A DNA stretch of 64,000 nucleotides. Source: Dacryopinax spathularia. Taxonomy: Eukaryota; Basidiomycota; Dacrymycetes; Dacrymycetales; Dacrymycetaceae. The translations under genes were made by a program, and so were the position numbers. Positions 24,570 to 37,099 of the stretch are shown in pieces (within the stretch, counting starts at the first letter, position 1; each line of letters opens with the position of its first letter). The notes beneath the pieces were generated by a model, which was not told where the DNA came from, made no database searches, and worked only from the letters and a program-made list of their open reading frames with translations. Location of the stretch: positions 806,001 to 870,000 of the forward strand of contig JBBPFI010000003.1 of NCBI GenBank assembly GCA_037974965.1, given 5' to 3'.

Positions 24570-27500
24570 ATGGCGGCGCCGGACCCGTCAGATCCGATCT
24601 ACAAACAGTTCCAACTGATGAGGACGAAGTGGGTCCAGGGTCCTTTCGCTGTCGCAGGGGTAGGCTGATGCTGTTGGCAGAGATGAGAAGATCAGACAAG
24701 CTGCAGGAGCGGAGCTCAAGGCGATGGTGCGCGTGCTCTCCTCTAAGTGACTGGAAGGAGGTTAATACGATCATAGGTCGCCGCGGCCATTTCTGAGCTG
24801 TCGCCCGACGCCGTCGGCAAGTTCTGGAACGACAGGGTTATGCCCAGGGTGTTTGAGCTGATCCGGAGCCAACAAACACACGATGTCCTTGCTGGAATCT
24901 ATGCAACTGGTATGCTTGTCAATATGGTTTGATAGCTTGTACTGACAAAGACTCAGAATTGATGAGCGAGATACCCCGAGACGACAAGGTAGAAGGCGAA
25001 CGCACCCTGTTCCGTTTCTGGAACTACATTCGACCTATGCTGCCCAACCCCGATCCGGTAATCATGGTCGCTGCTGCCCATGCGCTCGGTGTGATCGCAG
25101 AGCGAGGAGGGGCGAACTTTGCCGACCACTTTATCCCGTTCGAAGTTCCCCGCGCTATCGAGGTTCTGCAGCCTGGCCAGCCGGAGGGTCCGAGATGGGT
25201 CGCTGTGCTGGTCTTGAAAGAGCTGGCGAGGAGGATTCCTGCGTATTTCCACACGCAGGTATTCCAGGTGTTGAATAACATCTGGGTACTGCTGCGAGAC
25301 ACTCGGGTACGTCCACATAGCCTGACCAACCGACCTCTGCTCAGCCGCCTATAGGTGCAAGTGCGAGAAGCTGCTGCGGAGCTGCTTTCCGCCTGTCTCG
25401 ATATCCTACGGGATCGTGATCGCCACTTGAAGGATGCTGCATTCATGAAGCTTGTAGCGGAGGCCACTCAAGGCTGCCAGAGCTCTTCCGTGGAGTCCAT
25501 CCATGGCTCTTTACTGGCTTTCCGATCTCTGTTCATGAGCTCGGATATGGTACGCCACCACCCTTACGGATACATTCAGACTTCTGACGCCGAATCTAGT
25601 CTTTGCGCGATTGCTATGTTGACTGCATGGAGCTTGTCTGGAAATACAGGGATCACAAGGATCCGCTTATCAGGCGGACTGTCGTTGCCCTCTTACCGAC
25701 TATGGTGTTCTACGATACCCAGAGCTTTAGCACCCACTTCCTCCACCGAGTCATGGGATATCTCATGGTTCAGCTGAAAAAGCCGGCAGAGAGGGGTTCA
25801 GGTCAGTCCATCCCTCGGTTCCATGGGTCAACCTACTAACCATTCTGCAGCTTTCCTTGCAATCGGCCACATCGCGCAGGGAGTAACGAGCGAAATGAAA
25901 GTGTTCTTGGATCCAATTATGGCAGCCATCAAAGACTGCCTGCAGCAGCATGGATCCAAGCGGAATGCGCCGCCAGAAGAGTCGATCTTCCAGTGCATCG
26001 GGTTCCTCGCTTCAGCTGTCGGACCAAACCTCACCCGGCATTTACATGATGTCCTTGATCTCATGTTTGCTTGTGGTCTGAGTGAGGCATTGCGTCAGGC
26101 GCTGGAGGAGATCGTGAGGCATATTCCGCCAATGTTGCGGATCATTCAAGGTATGCGCCTTCCTCCTGTCCAATCACTCGGGGGCTAATGGAATCTAGAT
26201 CGTCTATTGCACCTGTTGAGTCAAGTCTTGTGCGGTCACCCGTACAGACCGCCAACTGTCAGTTCTTCCACGCATCTCACCCACAATGCACCAATACCAC
26301 GGGAGGCACCTGTCGTACGTACTTCAGTTCCAGTCTTGTCGAAGTGACTCATCGCTACTAGGGCGTACCAAATAAGAGAGATCAAGACATAACTCTAGCT
26401 CTCGTGACGCTGGGCTCCTTCGACTTTACTGGTCAGCCCGCTTCCACAATAGCCACATCTAAGTTCTGACATATATGCCTAGGCCACGCCTTGAGCGAAT
26501 TCACCAGGACTTGTGCCTTGCCCTACATCGAAGATGACGATCCTAAGATTCGTCAAGCCGCCGCATTGACTTGCTGTCATCTGTTCATGAGGGATCCTAT
26601 CTGCCACCAAACCAGTGTTCATGCTATGCGGGTCATCAGTGACGTGCTGGACAAACTGTTGGCCGTTGGTATCGCTGACCCGGGTGGGTAACCACGGTGT
26701 CTCGTAACTCTCTCGGCAGCTAATCTCTGGTTTAGATGCCTCAACGAGGCAAAAAGTGCTTGGAGCCCTCGATGAGCGATTCGATCGCCACCTGAGCCAA
26801 GCGGAAAACATCCGTGCCATCTTCATTGGCTTGAACGATGAAGTGTTCGCTGTCCGGCAGATTGCGGTCAAGCTGGTCGGCCGCCTCGCAAACCATAACC
26901 CGGCTTGTGTGATGCCGCCTTTGCGCAAGGCTATCATCCAGCTACTGACCGAAATGGAATATTCGGCCGTCACGTGAGTAATCGGCACCACGTGATATCT
27001 TCCGCAACTCATCATCGGATATAGACGCGACAAGGAAGAGAGCGCTCGCCTGCTTACGCTTCTGATCGCAGCGACACAGAGGCTGATTAAGCCGTATGCG
27101 GTACCCATATTGAAAGTCCTTCTGCCTAAGGTCAAAGACAAGAGCACTACAGTCGTCACGCAAGTTCTCAACTGCCTCGGTGAACTCGCCGTCGTGGGAG
27201 GCGACGACCTGAATCCTCACATCAAGGACATTATGGAGCTTATCCTGACCAACCTCCAGGATCAGTCCTCCTTCGCCAAGCGAGAGGCTGCTCTGCGAGC
27301 GCTGGGCTCATTCTGCTCCCATACTGGATACGTTATTCAGCCGTATCTTGATTATCCGCAGATCCTCCCCTTGCTCATCCGGTTCTTGAACGAAACGGAG
27401 CGGCGACAGGAGTTCAGACGAGAAGTCATCAAGGTCATGGGCATTCTCGGTGCCCTGGACCCGTACAAGGACAAGGTACGCTGATATCGGCTTCTGTTTC

Positions 27501-30500
27501 AACCAATGCTCATGCTTGTGCAGCTTTCAAACAAGCGCATGGACGATGCCATTGGTCATGCAGCCATTCCGCAGAATATCTTCGATCTCTCCTGGCTGAT
27601 GAACACCGCCGGCGCCACGTCGGAAGAATTCTTCCAAACCGCCGCCATGAACTCTCTTGTGAACCTGCTAAAGGACAATTCGTTCAGCGACAGGCACACC
27701 AATGTCATCGAGAGTATTCTTGCAATCTATCGTACTCAGGGCCTGAAATGTGTGGCGTTCCTGCCTCACGTAAGTCATGCGTCTGTGGTCACCCTAGCGT
27801 TTGTGCTCATTGACTATTCCAGATTGTGCCGGCCTTCTTGGCTGTCATACGATCCCCTGCAGCGACCGCTCACGAGTTCTACATTTCTGAGCTGTCCAAG
27901 CTGATTGGTATCATCAAACAGCACATCAGACCGTTTTTGGCGGATGTTGTTGCCCTGTTCGGTGACCTGTGGAATATCGACCATCCGCTTCCTCCTCTCG
28001 TCTCGTTGGTGGAGGCACTGGCCAAGGCTCTCGAAGGGGAATTCAAGGTCCACCTGCCGGCTATATTACCAAAGCTACTAGAAGCGTTGAGCGCGAAGAA
28101 CACGGATGCTCTAACTTTGCAGACGAACGTGTTGCACGCGTTCTACACGTTCGGTTCAGATATTGAAGAGTACATGCACCTTGTTCTGCCGGCTATCCTG
28201 CGAACCTGCGAAAGTACCGAAGTAAGGCTGCAGCTGCGAAAGTCAGCAATCCATACCATTGGTCGCCTTTCGAAAAAGGTTAATTTCGCGGACCACGCCT
28301 CAAGAATCGTGCACGCCCTTGCGAGAGTGCTCGGAGGACCGAATCAAGAGCTCAGAATGGCAGTCATGGACACCTTGTGTGCTCTGCTTTTCCAGCTCAA
28401 TTCCGATTTCACAGTGTTCTTGTCTATGATCAACAAGGCAAGTTCCACCCTGCCTACTCCTGCTGGACCGCCCTCTGACTGCAGACTTCATAGCTCGTCG
28501 TGAAGAACAACATCCGGCATGCGAACTATGACAAACTGGTTGCTAAGCTTTTGAATGGCGAGCCACTTCCACCAGAGTTCGGTGCTATCGAATCGTAAGA
28601 TGCTGTTTTACTTGCTTAGTCTCCGTAATTCTGAAACTGTTACAGATTTGATCAAGACAAAGTCGAAGCCAGTGCTCCCCCAGAGACCACAAATCTGACT
28701 GTCAATCAGCAACATCTCAAGCAAGCCTGGGATGTCTCGCAGGTTTCGACTGCTGAAGATTGGATGGTGTGGATCCGACATCTGGCTGTTGAGCTACTTC
28801 GGGAGTCGCCTTCGCATGCTTTGCGAGCGTGCGCCGGGACCGCTGCCGCCCACATCACGCTGGCTCGTGAGCTTTTCAACGCGGCATTCATCTCTTGCTG
28901 GGGGCAATTGTATGATACCTACCAGGTACGGTGATTCCTTCATGCGCACAGCGTTTCACTAATTATCCAACAGGAGGACTTCGTGCGCGCTATTGAGATC
29001 GCTATCACAACTGATGAAGTCCCTCCGGAGATCATCAACATCTTGTTGGGTCTGTGCGAATTCATGGAGCATGACGACAGGCCGCTCGGCATCAGTATTC
29101 GAACATTAGGTGATGAAGCGCTGCGTCACCATGCTTATGCCAAAGCTCTCCACTACAAGGAGCTGGAGTTCATCCAAGAGAAGGCGAAGGAAAACGCGAC
29201 TTCTCTCATCGAAGATCTCATCAATGTGAACACGAAGCTGCAACAGCCAGATGCTGCTTGGGGCACGCTAGTCTTGGCTCGAGAGGAGTATGGCATGGCC
29301 CAGCAGGAGGAATGGTACGAGAAGCTAGGGCGCTGGCAGGAAGCTCTCGAGGCATACGAAAGCAAGGATCTGACACAAGCGGAGTCACCCGAAGTTGCTA
29401 TCGGAAAGATGCGTTGCTACCACGCTCTTGGCGAGTGGGCGTTGCTTGCGGATCAAGTACAGAATCACTGGGTTGATGCCGACGTCGAGGAGCGCCGTCA
29501 GGTCGCGCCGCTGGCCGCAGCTGCTGCGTGGTCTCAGCGGCATTGGGATCTGATGGAAGACTACATCTCTGCCATGAAGGTGGACACGCCAGATCGCTCT
29601 TTCTACAGAGCCATTCTTGCCGTCCATCGCAACCAATTTGGCAAAGCATCCCAGCAAATCAACAAGACACGCGACCTCCTCGATGCTGAGCTTACTGGGC
29701 TCATCCGGGAAAGCTATACCCGGGCGTACAGGTATGGATACCATAAACACGAGGTGATACTCTACTGATCTTGCCAAAGCACTGTCGTACGGATCCAGAT
29801 GCTGTCCGAACTGGAAGAAATCATGGAATACAAGCAATTGAGAGACCATGATATCGAGCTCAAAGCGAGCATGCGATCCACCTGGACCAAGCGGTTCGTC
29901 CCTATATTCTCACACACGATGCATCCTCACGCTGCCCAGATTACGTGGATGTCAGCCCGATGTTGAAGTTTGGCAACGGATTCTGCAAGTGCGATCACTT
30001 GTGCTCACGCCCGCGGAGGACGTAGACACCTGGATCAAATTCGCAAATCTATGTCGGAAGTCCGATCGTATGCAGATTGCCGAGAAAACTCTGAACTCCC
30101 TGCTCGGTCAGGACAAGGAGACTCCTGGGCCAGATGTAAGTCACTATCGATTCTCAAAGCATAGCCATTCACCGTGTTGCCAGGGTTACAAAGCTCCCCC
30201 GGATGTCATTTATGCTCATTTGAAGTACATGTGGGAGGAAGGAGGCCAGCGCAACGACACTTTGAACTATCTGCACGACTTTGCGGATCGCATGGCTGCC
30301 GACCTCGGTGTCCCGCTGAACGACGATAGCAGGATTGCCAGTCTGATCGCTAACCCCCGGACTAACAAGTTCACGAAGCTACTCGCCCGCTGTCATCTGA
30401 AACAGGGCCAATGGCACATGGCTCTGGAGAAGGAATGGAAGGAGGTATGTGAATCCCAACTGTCACCTGAATATCCCGTCTGACACAAATCTATCTTACG

Positions 30501-33259
30501 TAGAAAACGGCGCCTGCAGTGCTGCAATCGTTCTATCTTGCAACGAAGTTTGATCCTGAGTGGTACAAGGCTTGGCACACCTGGGCACTGGCCAACTTCG
30601 AAGTAGTGTCGCATGCTGATGATCCCAATACCCATGTTGCCGAGAGCATGCCAACGGCCATTCTGGTTAAGCACATCATTGCCGCCATTCGAGGTACGCC
30701 TCACGTTGGTACCTTCGAAGACTTCATTTTGAACGTCTCTCAGGATTCTTCCGTTCTATCGCCCTTCGCAAGGACAATGCTCTGCAGGACACCCTGAGAT
30801 TATTGACTCTTTGGTTCAACTATGGTCAACAACAGGACGTCAATGGCACCATAGCCGAAGGATTCAGTAGCGTAAATGTGGATACTTGGCTCGAGGTCAT
30901 CCCGCAGGTAAGCAATCATGCAACCCTGGGTGAGTATTATGTTAATCTTCTGCCGTAGATTATTGCCCGTATTCAAATGCCGAACCCGAACATCCGAAGA
31001 CTTATCAACCAAGTCTTGTCTGATCTGGGCAAAGCCCACCCTCAAGCCCTGGTGTACCCTCTAGCTGTTGCCTCAAAATCACCGAGCCTTGCCCGAAAGA
31101 ATGCCGCACTCTACGTTCTCGATCGCATGCGAGAGCATAGCAGAGAAGTCGTAGATCAGGTACGGAACTTGGTGTCCTTCGCCCTTCTACTCCCGTACTC
31201 ACCCACCCGGTAGGCTCTCATGGTCAGCAAGGAGCTGGTCCGAGTGGCTATCTTGTGGCACGAGCAATGGTATGAGGCACTTGAGGAGGCTTCGAAAATA
31301 TACTTCGGAGATAAGAATCCTGAAGGAATGATCGCCCACCTGGAGCCTCTGCATGAGCTCCTGGATAAGGTCAGTGCTGATTCCAAAATCCATAGACAGG
31401 GTCTGACACTTCGTCCTTTGTAGGGCCCAGAGACTTTCCGTGAGACGTCATTCGTGCAAAGCTTTGGAACCGAACTGCGGCAGGCACGCGAACACTGTCG
31501 TAGGTTCCGCGCCTACGGCGATAGTGCCGATCTCAACAAAGCGTGGGACATCTACTATGTGGTGTGGAAGAAGTAAGGAGATCCTTTCGCGGCCGGACCC
31601 TTATGCTTATATCGTTGGCTAGGATCCAGAAGAGCATTCCTCATCTGACCACTATCGAACTGCAATATACGTCACCGGAGCTGCTGAAGGCCCGCGACCT
31701 AAAGGTTGCTGTCCCTGGTATAGTGGTTCTCATCGATGCCAGAAGCGTTATGTTGACATCATCCATCCAGGTACCTACCGTAGCGGAAAGCCTATCATAG
31801 GCATTGCGAGCTTCAACATGACCCTATCAGTGATTTCCTCGAAGCAACGGCCTAGGAGGCTTTCCATCAAAGGCACAGATGGTCGCGAATACCAGTATTG
31901 CTTGAAGGGTGGGTACTGTCATTTTCAGTGCGAAAGTCATGCTGAACATACCCAGGCCACGAGGACTTGCGCCAAGATGAACGAGTCATGCAGCTATTCA
32001 GTCTTGTCAACGATTTGCTCGCTGTGGATCCTCAGAGTTTCAAGCGCCAATTGCATATTCAACGATACGCTGTTATTCCTCTCTCGCCGAACTCTGGTTT
32101 GTTGGGCTGGGTACAGAATAGCGATACTCTGCATGTTCTCATCAAGGAATATCGCGATGCTCGGCAGATTCTCCTCAACATCGAGCAACGGCTCATGCTG
32201 CAGGTGAGTCAACATGTTTAGAGGTGTCATGTTATTTTCTGATGGGTCTCTAGATGGCGCCAGATTACGAAAATCTGCCATTACTGCAGAAGGTCGAGGT
32301 CTTCGAGTATGCGTTGGACAACACGACTGGCCAGGATCTCTATCGTGTTCTCTGGCTGAAGAGCCAGAACTCCGAAGCATGGCTTGAGCGTCGTTCAACG
32401 TATACACGATCACTTGCCGTGACCAGCATGGTCGGTCATATTCTGGGTCTGGGCGATCGTCACCCTTCGAACTTGCTGCTCGACCGAAAGAGCGGAAAGA
32501 TGGTGCACATTGACTTCGGTGACTGTTTCGAAATCGCCATGCACCGCGAGAAATATCCGGAGAGGATTCCATTCCGCTTGACACGGATGCTTACGCACGC
32601 CATGGAAGTCAGCGGTATCCACGGAAGCTACAAGCATACTTGCGAGATCACCATGCAAGTATTGCGCGACAACAAGGAGTCTCTGCTGGCTTTGATGGAA
32701 GCATTCGTCTACGACCCTCTCATCAGCTGGCGTCTGCAGCAGGATGTGGACGACAGGGTCATGACGAGAGCCGAGGGCGAGAATGGTAGGTACCGTTCCG
32801 CAGGCCACCTTATAGTCGCTGACAGCGTGTTCCTCAGCAATCGTCGATACTCGTCCTACCGGACCCGGCCGAAAGCCTCGTGCAGATGAAAACGAGATTT
32901 TCAACAGTGCGGAGCTTTCTTCTTTGTCTGTCGCGCCAAGCTGATGAGGCACGCAGATCTTGATGGCAACCCGCGGATGGAAGGCCGGAACGAAAGGGCT
33001 GTTGCTGTATTCAACCGGGTTCAAAATAAGCTACTTGGTAAGCCCGTACCTAGGCGCTACTCAGTGCAGCGGCTCATCTCCGCACAGGTCAGGAGTTCAA
33101 GGAGGGGGTCTCCCTGCCTGTCTCGGTACAGGTGGAGAAGCTTATCCAACAGGCTACCTCGCTCGAGAACCTCTGCCAGTGCTTCATGGGATGGTACGTT
33201 TGTTATCACTCGCCTCGCATCCATGCGCTGACACAGATCGCAGGTGTGCCTTCTGGTGA
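24570..33259 (+). CDS. TOR-family PI3K-like kinase, copy B (complete)
   Basis: Complete TOR kinase of about 2,300 residues, the catalytic core of TOR complexes. Exon 1 starts at 24570 ([13 protein letters not shown]). HEAT repeats run to about 28.9 kb and FAT to about 31.2 kb. FRB is at 31.2-31.6 kb ([20 protein letters not shown] ... [13 protein letters not shown]). The kinase domain spans 31.6-32.8 kb, with [16 protein letters not shown], catalytic [14 protein letters not shown] and metal-binding HIDFGDCFE, all intact. FATC ends in CQCFMGWCAFW. All core kinase residues are present, so activity is expected. The final introns resolve as 32787-ish GTAGGT...CTCAG and a 50-nt GTGCGG...CGCAG, then one inside the penultimate Trp region. 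One intron (28438-28493) has a GC-AG boundary. In FRB, Ser2035, Trp2101 and Asp2102 (human numbering) are kept, but Phe2108 is Trp. It is paralogous to copy A. Confidence 0.95.
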
Positions 33260-33792
33260 TCAACCCGCATTCATATCCTGTCAAATCTGGTCATGCAAAT
33301 TTGGCGCTTTTTGCATTTACTATATCCCTCATGTACGATTCCCAGGCCGTCGTTTGTAGATTAGTGTAACTACGAATCATTTGATGAAGAAACATCACAT
33401 GTCTCCATTAGATCTTGCCAGAGAACTGGATATTTCACCCCGTTTTGTTCTCTGACTTGAGATTCGTATGGTATCCGGACCAACGGATATTGTCGGCTTG
33501 GAATTCACCGGGTGTAGGGGGGTCTGGGTGGTGCCCGTCAGCTGTGGACGCGGTCTGCCTGCAACATGGACCGCTACCAATCCTTACTCGAAGCAAGAAT
33601 TATCCGAAGTAGCAGACAGCGAGCAGAAGCTGCCGGATGATTTCGTTGTGCTAGCATTTCTGCATGTTGAGGCTGTGGCGAGTCGTCAAGCAAGTGCTGG
33701 TATCCTTGGCGCCCGAATTAGCTCTTCTCGCCTTCAGTTCTACACAAGCGATACTTTTGTTCTTGCTCTCTTCACACAACCATCCTTGACAA
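33260..33792. promoter_or_regulatory. Upstream region of ARP8
   Basis: TOR copy B 3' end and ARP8 leader. A long open frame crosses it (33468-33998), but its frame differs from that of the ARP8 exons and it has no family motif, so I treat it as chance. No repeat seen. Confidence 0.4.
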
Positions 33793-36700
33793 ATGCAGAA
33801 CGACAAGCCCGGACAACCCCAATTTGGCCTAGGAGGTCCAGGAGGGATTGTACGCCTGGCTGGCCGTGCCCATTCCAGCAGGCCCGATGTGGACATCGGA
33901 CACAGCCGCCGCATGTGAATACACGCCTTCCAGGGACTTCCCCACCTACTCGCGTTCACCAACTGACCATTACTCGGGGTTGCCCCGACATACAGTGAGC
34001 CTCCAGTCAGGCTAGCACCAAGTCTTCGATACCCCCAACATACTACAGAAAGGATGCCGAGGGGAATACCCGCCTACAAATCCGGCCTGGGATACGGCCA
34101 GGAAATTGACAACCAGTACGCATATGCAGTGGATGCGCATCATGCATTTACTGAAACAGTCTGCAGGATCCCACTGAAGTTCACCAATTTCAATATAGCT
34201 AATCCGTAAATGCGCTTTGTCACCATTCGAATATATGCTGAGGCGTATGCAGTATGCCATTTACATCCAAGGTTGCAACATCGACCTATGTCCAGACAAC
34301 CCAGAACTCCATCTTCACACGGGTAGAGGACAGGAATGGCAAGCGTAAGAGAGAGGATGAGGACGAGACAGGACGGACCGCACCACCTCCCCCGGTATGC
34401 CATGTATGAAGCTGGGAGATATTCATTCACATGATCTTGCAGGGACCCAGAGGTTCAAACGTGATCGTGATTCACCCTGGATCGCGTTACACTCGTGTTG
34501 GTCTCGCCTCGAGCTTGAGTCCAGTTACTATACCGAGCGTCATCGCAAGGAAGTCGCTGCACTCCATGGATACTCGACACCCTAACGGGACACCTTTGTC
34601 GCATGAGTATGAGAGGAACAGGCGTATTGAGAAAACCAAGGCCCTGAAGGCGGAGGGGTTGATTGATGAGAGCGTTGACGCGACGAATCCCTTTGACTCC
34701 AATATCATCATGCTTGAGGACCAAAAGAAGGTACGTCACGGTCAGTTTCTATCAATCTGGGCTCTTTGTCTGAACCCTATATATAGACGAACAGCGTGCC
34801 TGCATTGCGCAAAATGATGAGGCAACGTTTCGAGAGCCTAAAACTACGCTGGAATGCGGATGCCAACGCAACCGTCTTCAACTTCAACTCCCAAGTCCAG
34901 CCAGAGCCCGTGGAGGAGAACTACGAAAGCCATAATCCAAACTGGACCATTCCAAAACTAGAAGACCGATACATGGTTGGCCAGAGGGTGAGCGGCGAGT
35001 GTTAGGCGCCCAAGACACGTGATTGACCTCCATTTAGGCGCTTGATCTACCTGACCCAGCTGAAGCTGGGTATGAGCTACATTGGCCGTTTCGCGGTATT
35101 ATGTTCAACCTGAAGGACTATGATGATGTTGCCATGCTTCGAAGCGACGTGGAGACGTTGTTCGAAGAAGCCATCAAGCAAGCCCTGGACATCCGGCCTC
35201 GGTCATACAAGGTGAGCAGAAAGCCTGCATATTCGGATACACTTCCTGATTCAGTTTCAGCACTATTCTGTCATGCTCGTCATCCCTGACTACTATGAAT
35301 GGCACTATGTCAAGGACTGCGTTGACATCCTCCTTCACTGCATGGGTTTCGAATCGGTGTGCATACAGCAGGAGTCGGCCTGCGCTACCTATGGTTCAGG
35401 CCTCGGTAATGCGTGTGTTGTTGACATGGGCGCGAAAAAGATCAGCATCGCATGTGTTGAGGACGGGATGGTGATGTCAGAAACCCGGTATGACTCATTG
35501 CTGTGCTATGACAGGGTCTGTTCTGATGTGAGCAGCATTGTCTTGAACTACGGAGGAGACGATATTTCCTTGATTCTGAACGCTATGTTGGAGCGCTGTC
35601 ACTTTCCGTTTGTTAAACTTGATCCTGGTCTTCCATGGGGCTGGAATATTCTTGAAGAGATCAAAATCAACCATTGCACGTTGGTTGAGGTGAGCTCTGA
35701 TCATGCCTGTTAGTCCCTGGCACTAATGTTTGCTAGAATGCATTGGCTGTGAACACGTTCGATATCATTATCCGGCCTCCCAATGAGAAGCCACAGCGCT
35801 ACAGATTCCGGCTGTACGATGAAATCGTAATACCGCCGATGGTATGGCTCCCCTCCTAGCTGACGGGCGATCTGCTTATTGGTGCATAGCTCCTCTTTGA
35901 ACCACGTGGACTAGACCTTGATGAAGACATTTGGAAGATCTCCAAGCTGTACAACCCAGATGTCATCGAATTTTCGGATTTGCCGCCCATTCTACCTGTC
36001 GGTCTTGTTCAACTTGCTCAGGCCCATATCTTATAAAGCCTTTTTAGACACAAGCCATGATCGGATCTACGTCTCATTTGAGCAATCAGACCATTGCCCA
36101 TGAGCGAGCTGAGGACGAGAGACATCGTCAGCACATGGCTCGACACCAGGCTGCGATGGAGGCGTGGCACAATGCGCGCCGGGCATACAACGAAGGTCAC
36201 ACACTGCACACGATTGACGACGCTATGCATACCCGAACGACATCTCCGCAACAAACGCCGAATCCCCCGACGCCCGGAGCCGGTGCTCGCGTTAGCTCAA
36301 CGCCAGCTCAGGCGTCTAACAACATGGTGTGGAGGCCACCGGTCCTCGTCGAAACCGGGGGTGCTGCTCCGACCACGAACGGCCATAGCCCGGTGAAGTC
36401 GCCCAGCGAAGAACGGCATCCACCCGGTCTTAACGCCACAATCAAGATCCCATTAACATCATCACCTTCTATCCCGCCGAATCACGTATCGCCGGGTCCA
36501 ACCGGGCCCATGCCGAACGGGAACCGAGCGCAGTCCCCAGGACCGCCACCTGTTCTCGCGCCTTTCGTGCGGACTCCGGCGCCGCTGCATGACATCGCAT
36601 TTGAAGCGAGCAAGATACCGCTGGACATCGCCATCTTCAACAGCACGCGGGCGGCATCTCACGTCGAGAAGTCAAGAAAGTTCTTACAATCCGTTCTGCT

Positions 36701-37099
36701 CGTCGGCGGGGTCTCGCAAACGCAAAACATCATTCCGCAGCTAGAAGCAAGGTTAGTAGAACGCTACACGTTTTCCATCTTTCGCTTCGGAGGCTTGACG
36801 CAAACTCTACAGGTTGGCCGGATTAGTCTCCCGTTATCTCCCCGGGTCAGATGACCGGGTCAAGCCGCAAGTGATTACTCCGAAGGATGTGGATCCGCGC
36901 GTGGCCGTTTGGAAAGGTGCAGCTCTATTTTCCAAGCTTGAGAGCGCTTCCGATTTATGGATCAAGTCTTCCGAATGGGTACGTAGCGCTAGCTTCTTTC
37001 TCCCGATTGCCAGGGATCAGAGCAAGGTGGCTGACAGAAGCTGATCTTTAGGAGTTGCTCGGCACCAGAGCGTTCAAAGAAAGGACTCTGTTCATATGA
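33793..37099 (+). CDS. ARP8: Actin-related protein Arp8, INO80 complex subunit
   Basis: Nuclear actin-fold protein of the INO80 chromatin remodeller, needed for nucleosome binding. The core is certain from about 34190 on: LKFTNFNIANP spliced to MPFTSKVATSTYVQTTQNS, then SIFTRVEDRNGKRKRED. Next come GSNVIVIHPGSRYTRVGLAS, VPALRKMMRQRFESLKLRW, YHWPFRGIMFNLKDYDD-like blocks, VIPDYYEWHYVKDCVDILL, QQESACATYGSGLGNACVVD and LNYGGDDISLILNAMLERC. The C-terminal actin block is FLQSVLLVGGVSQTQNIIPQ and ...DPRVAVWKGAALFSKLES. The protein ends FKERTLFI. A long Pro/Ser/Thr-rich insert (36.1-36.55 kb) is typical of Arp8 loops. The 5' end is uncertain: ATG 33793 (MQNDKPGQPQFG) with a weak splice, or ATG 33887 (MWTSDTAAACEY), both reaching the same downstream frame. 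Confidence 0.9.

Noticed and set aside
33468-33998. Open frame of 177 codons before ARP8
   Set aside because: Its frame is not that of the ARP8 exons, it has no ATG-led conserved block, and conserved ARP8 residues start only downstream.
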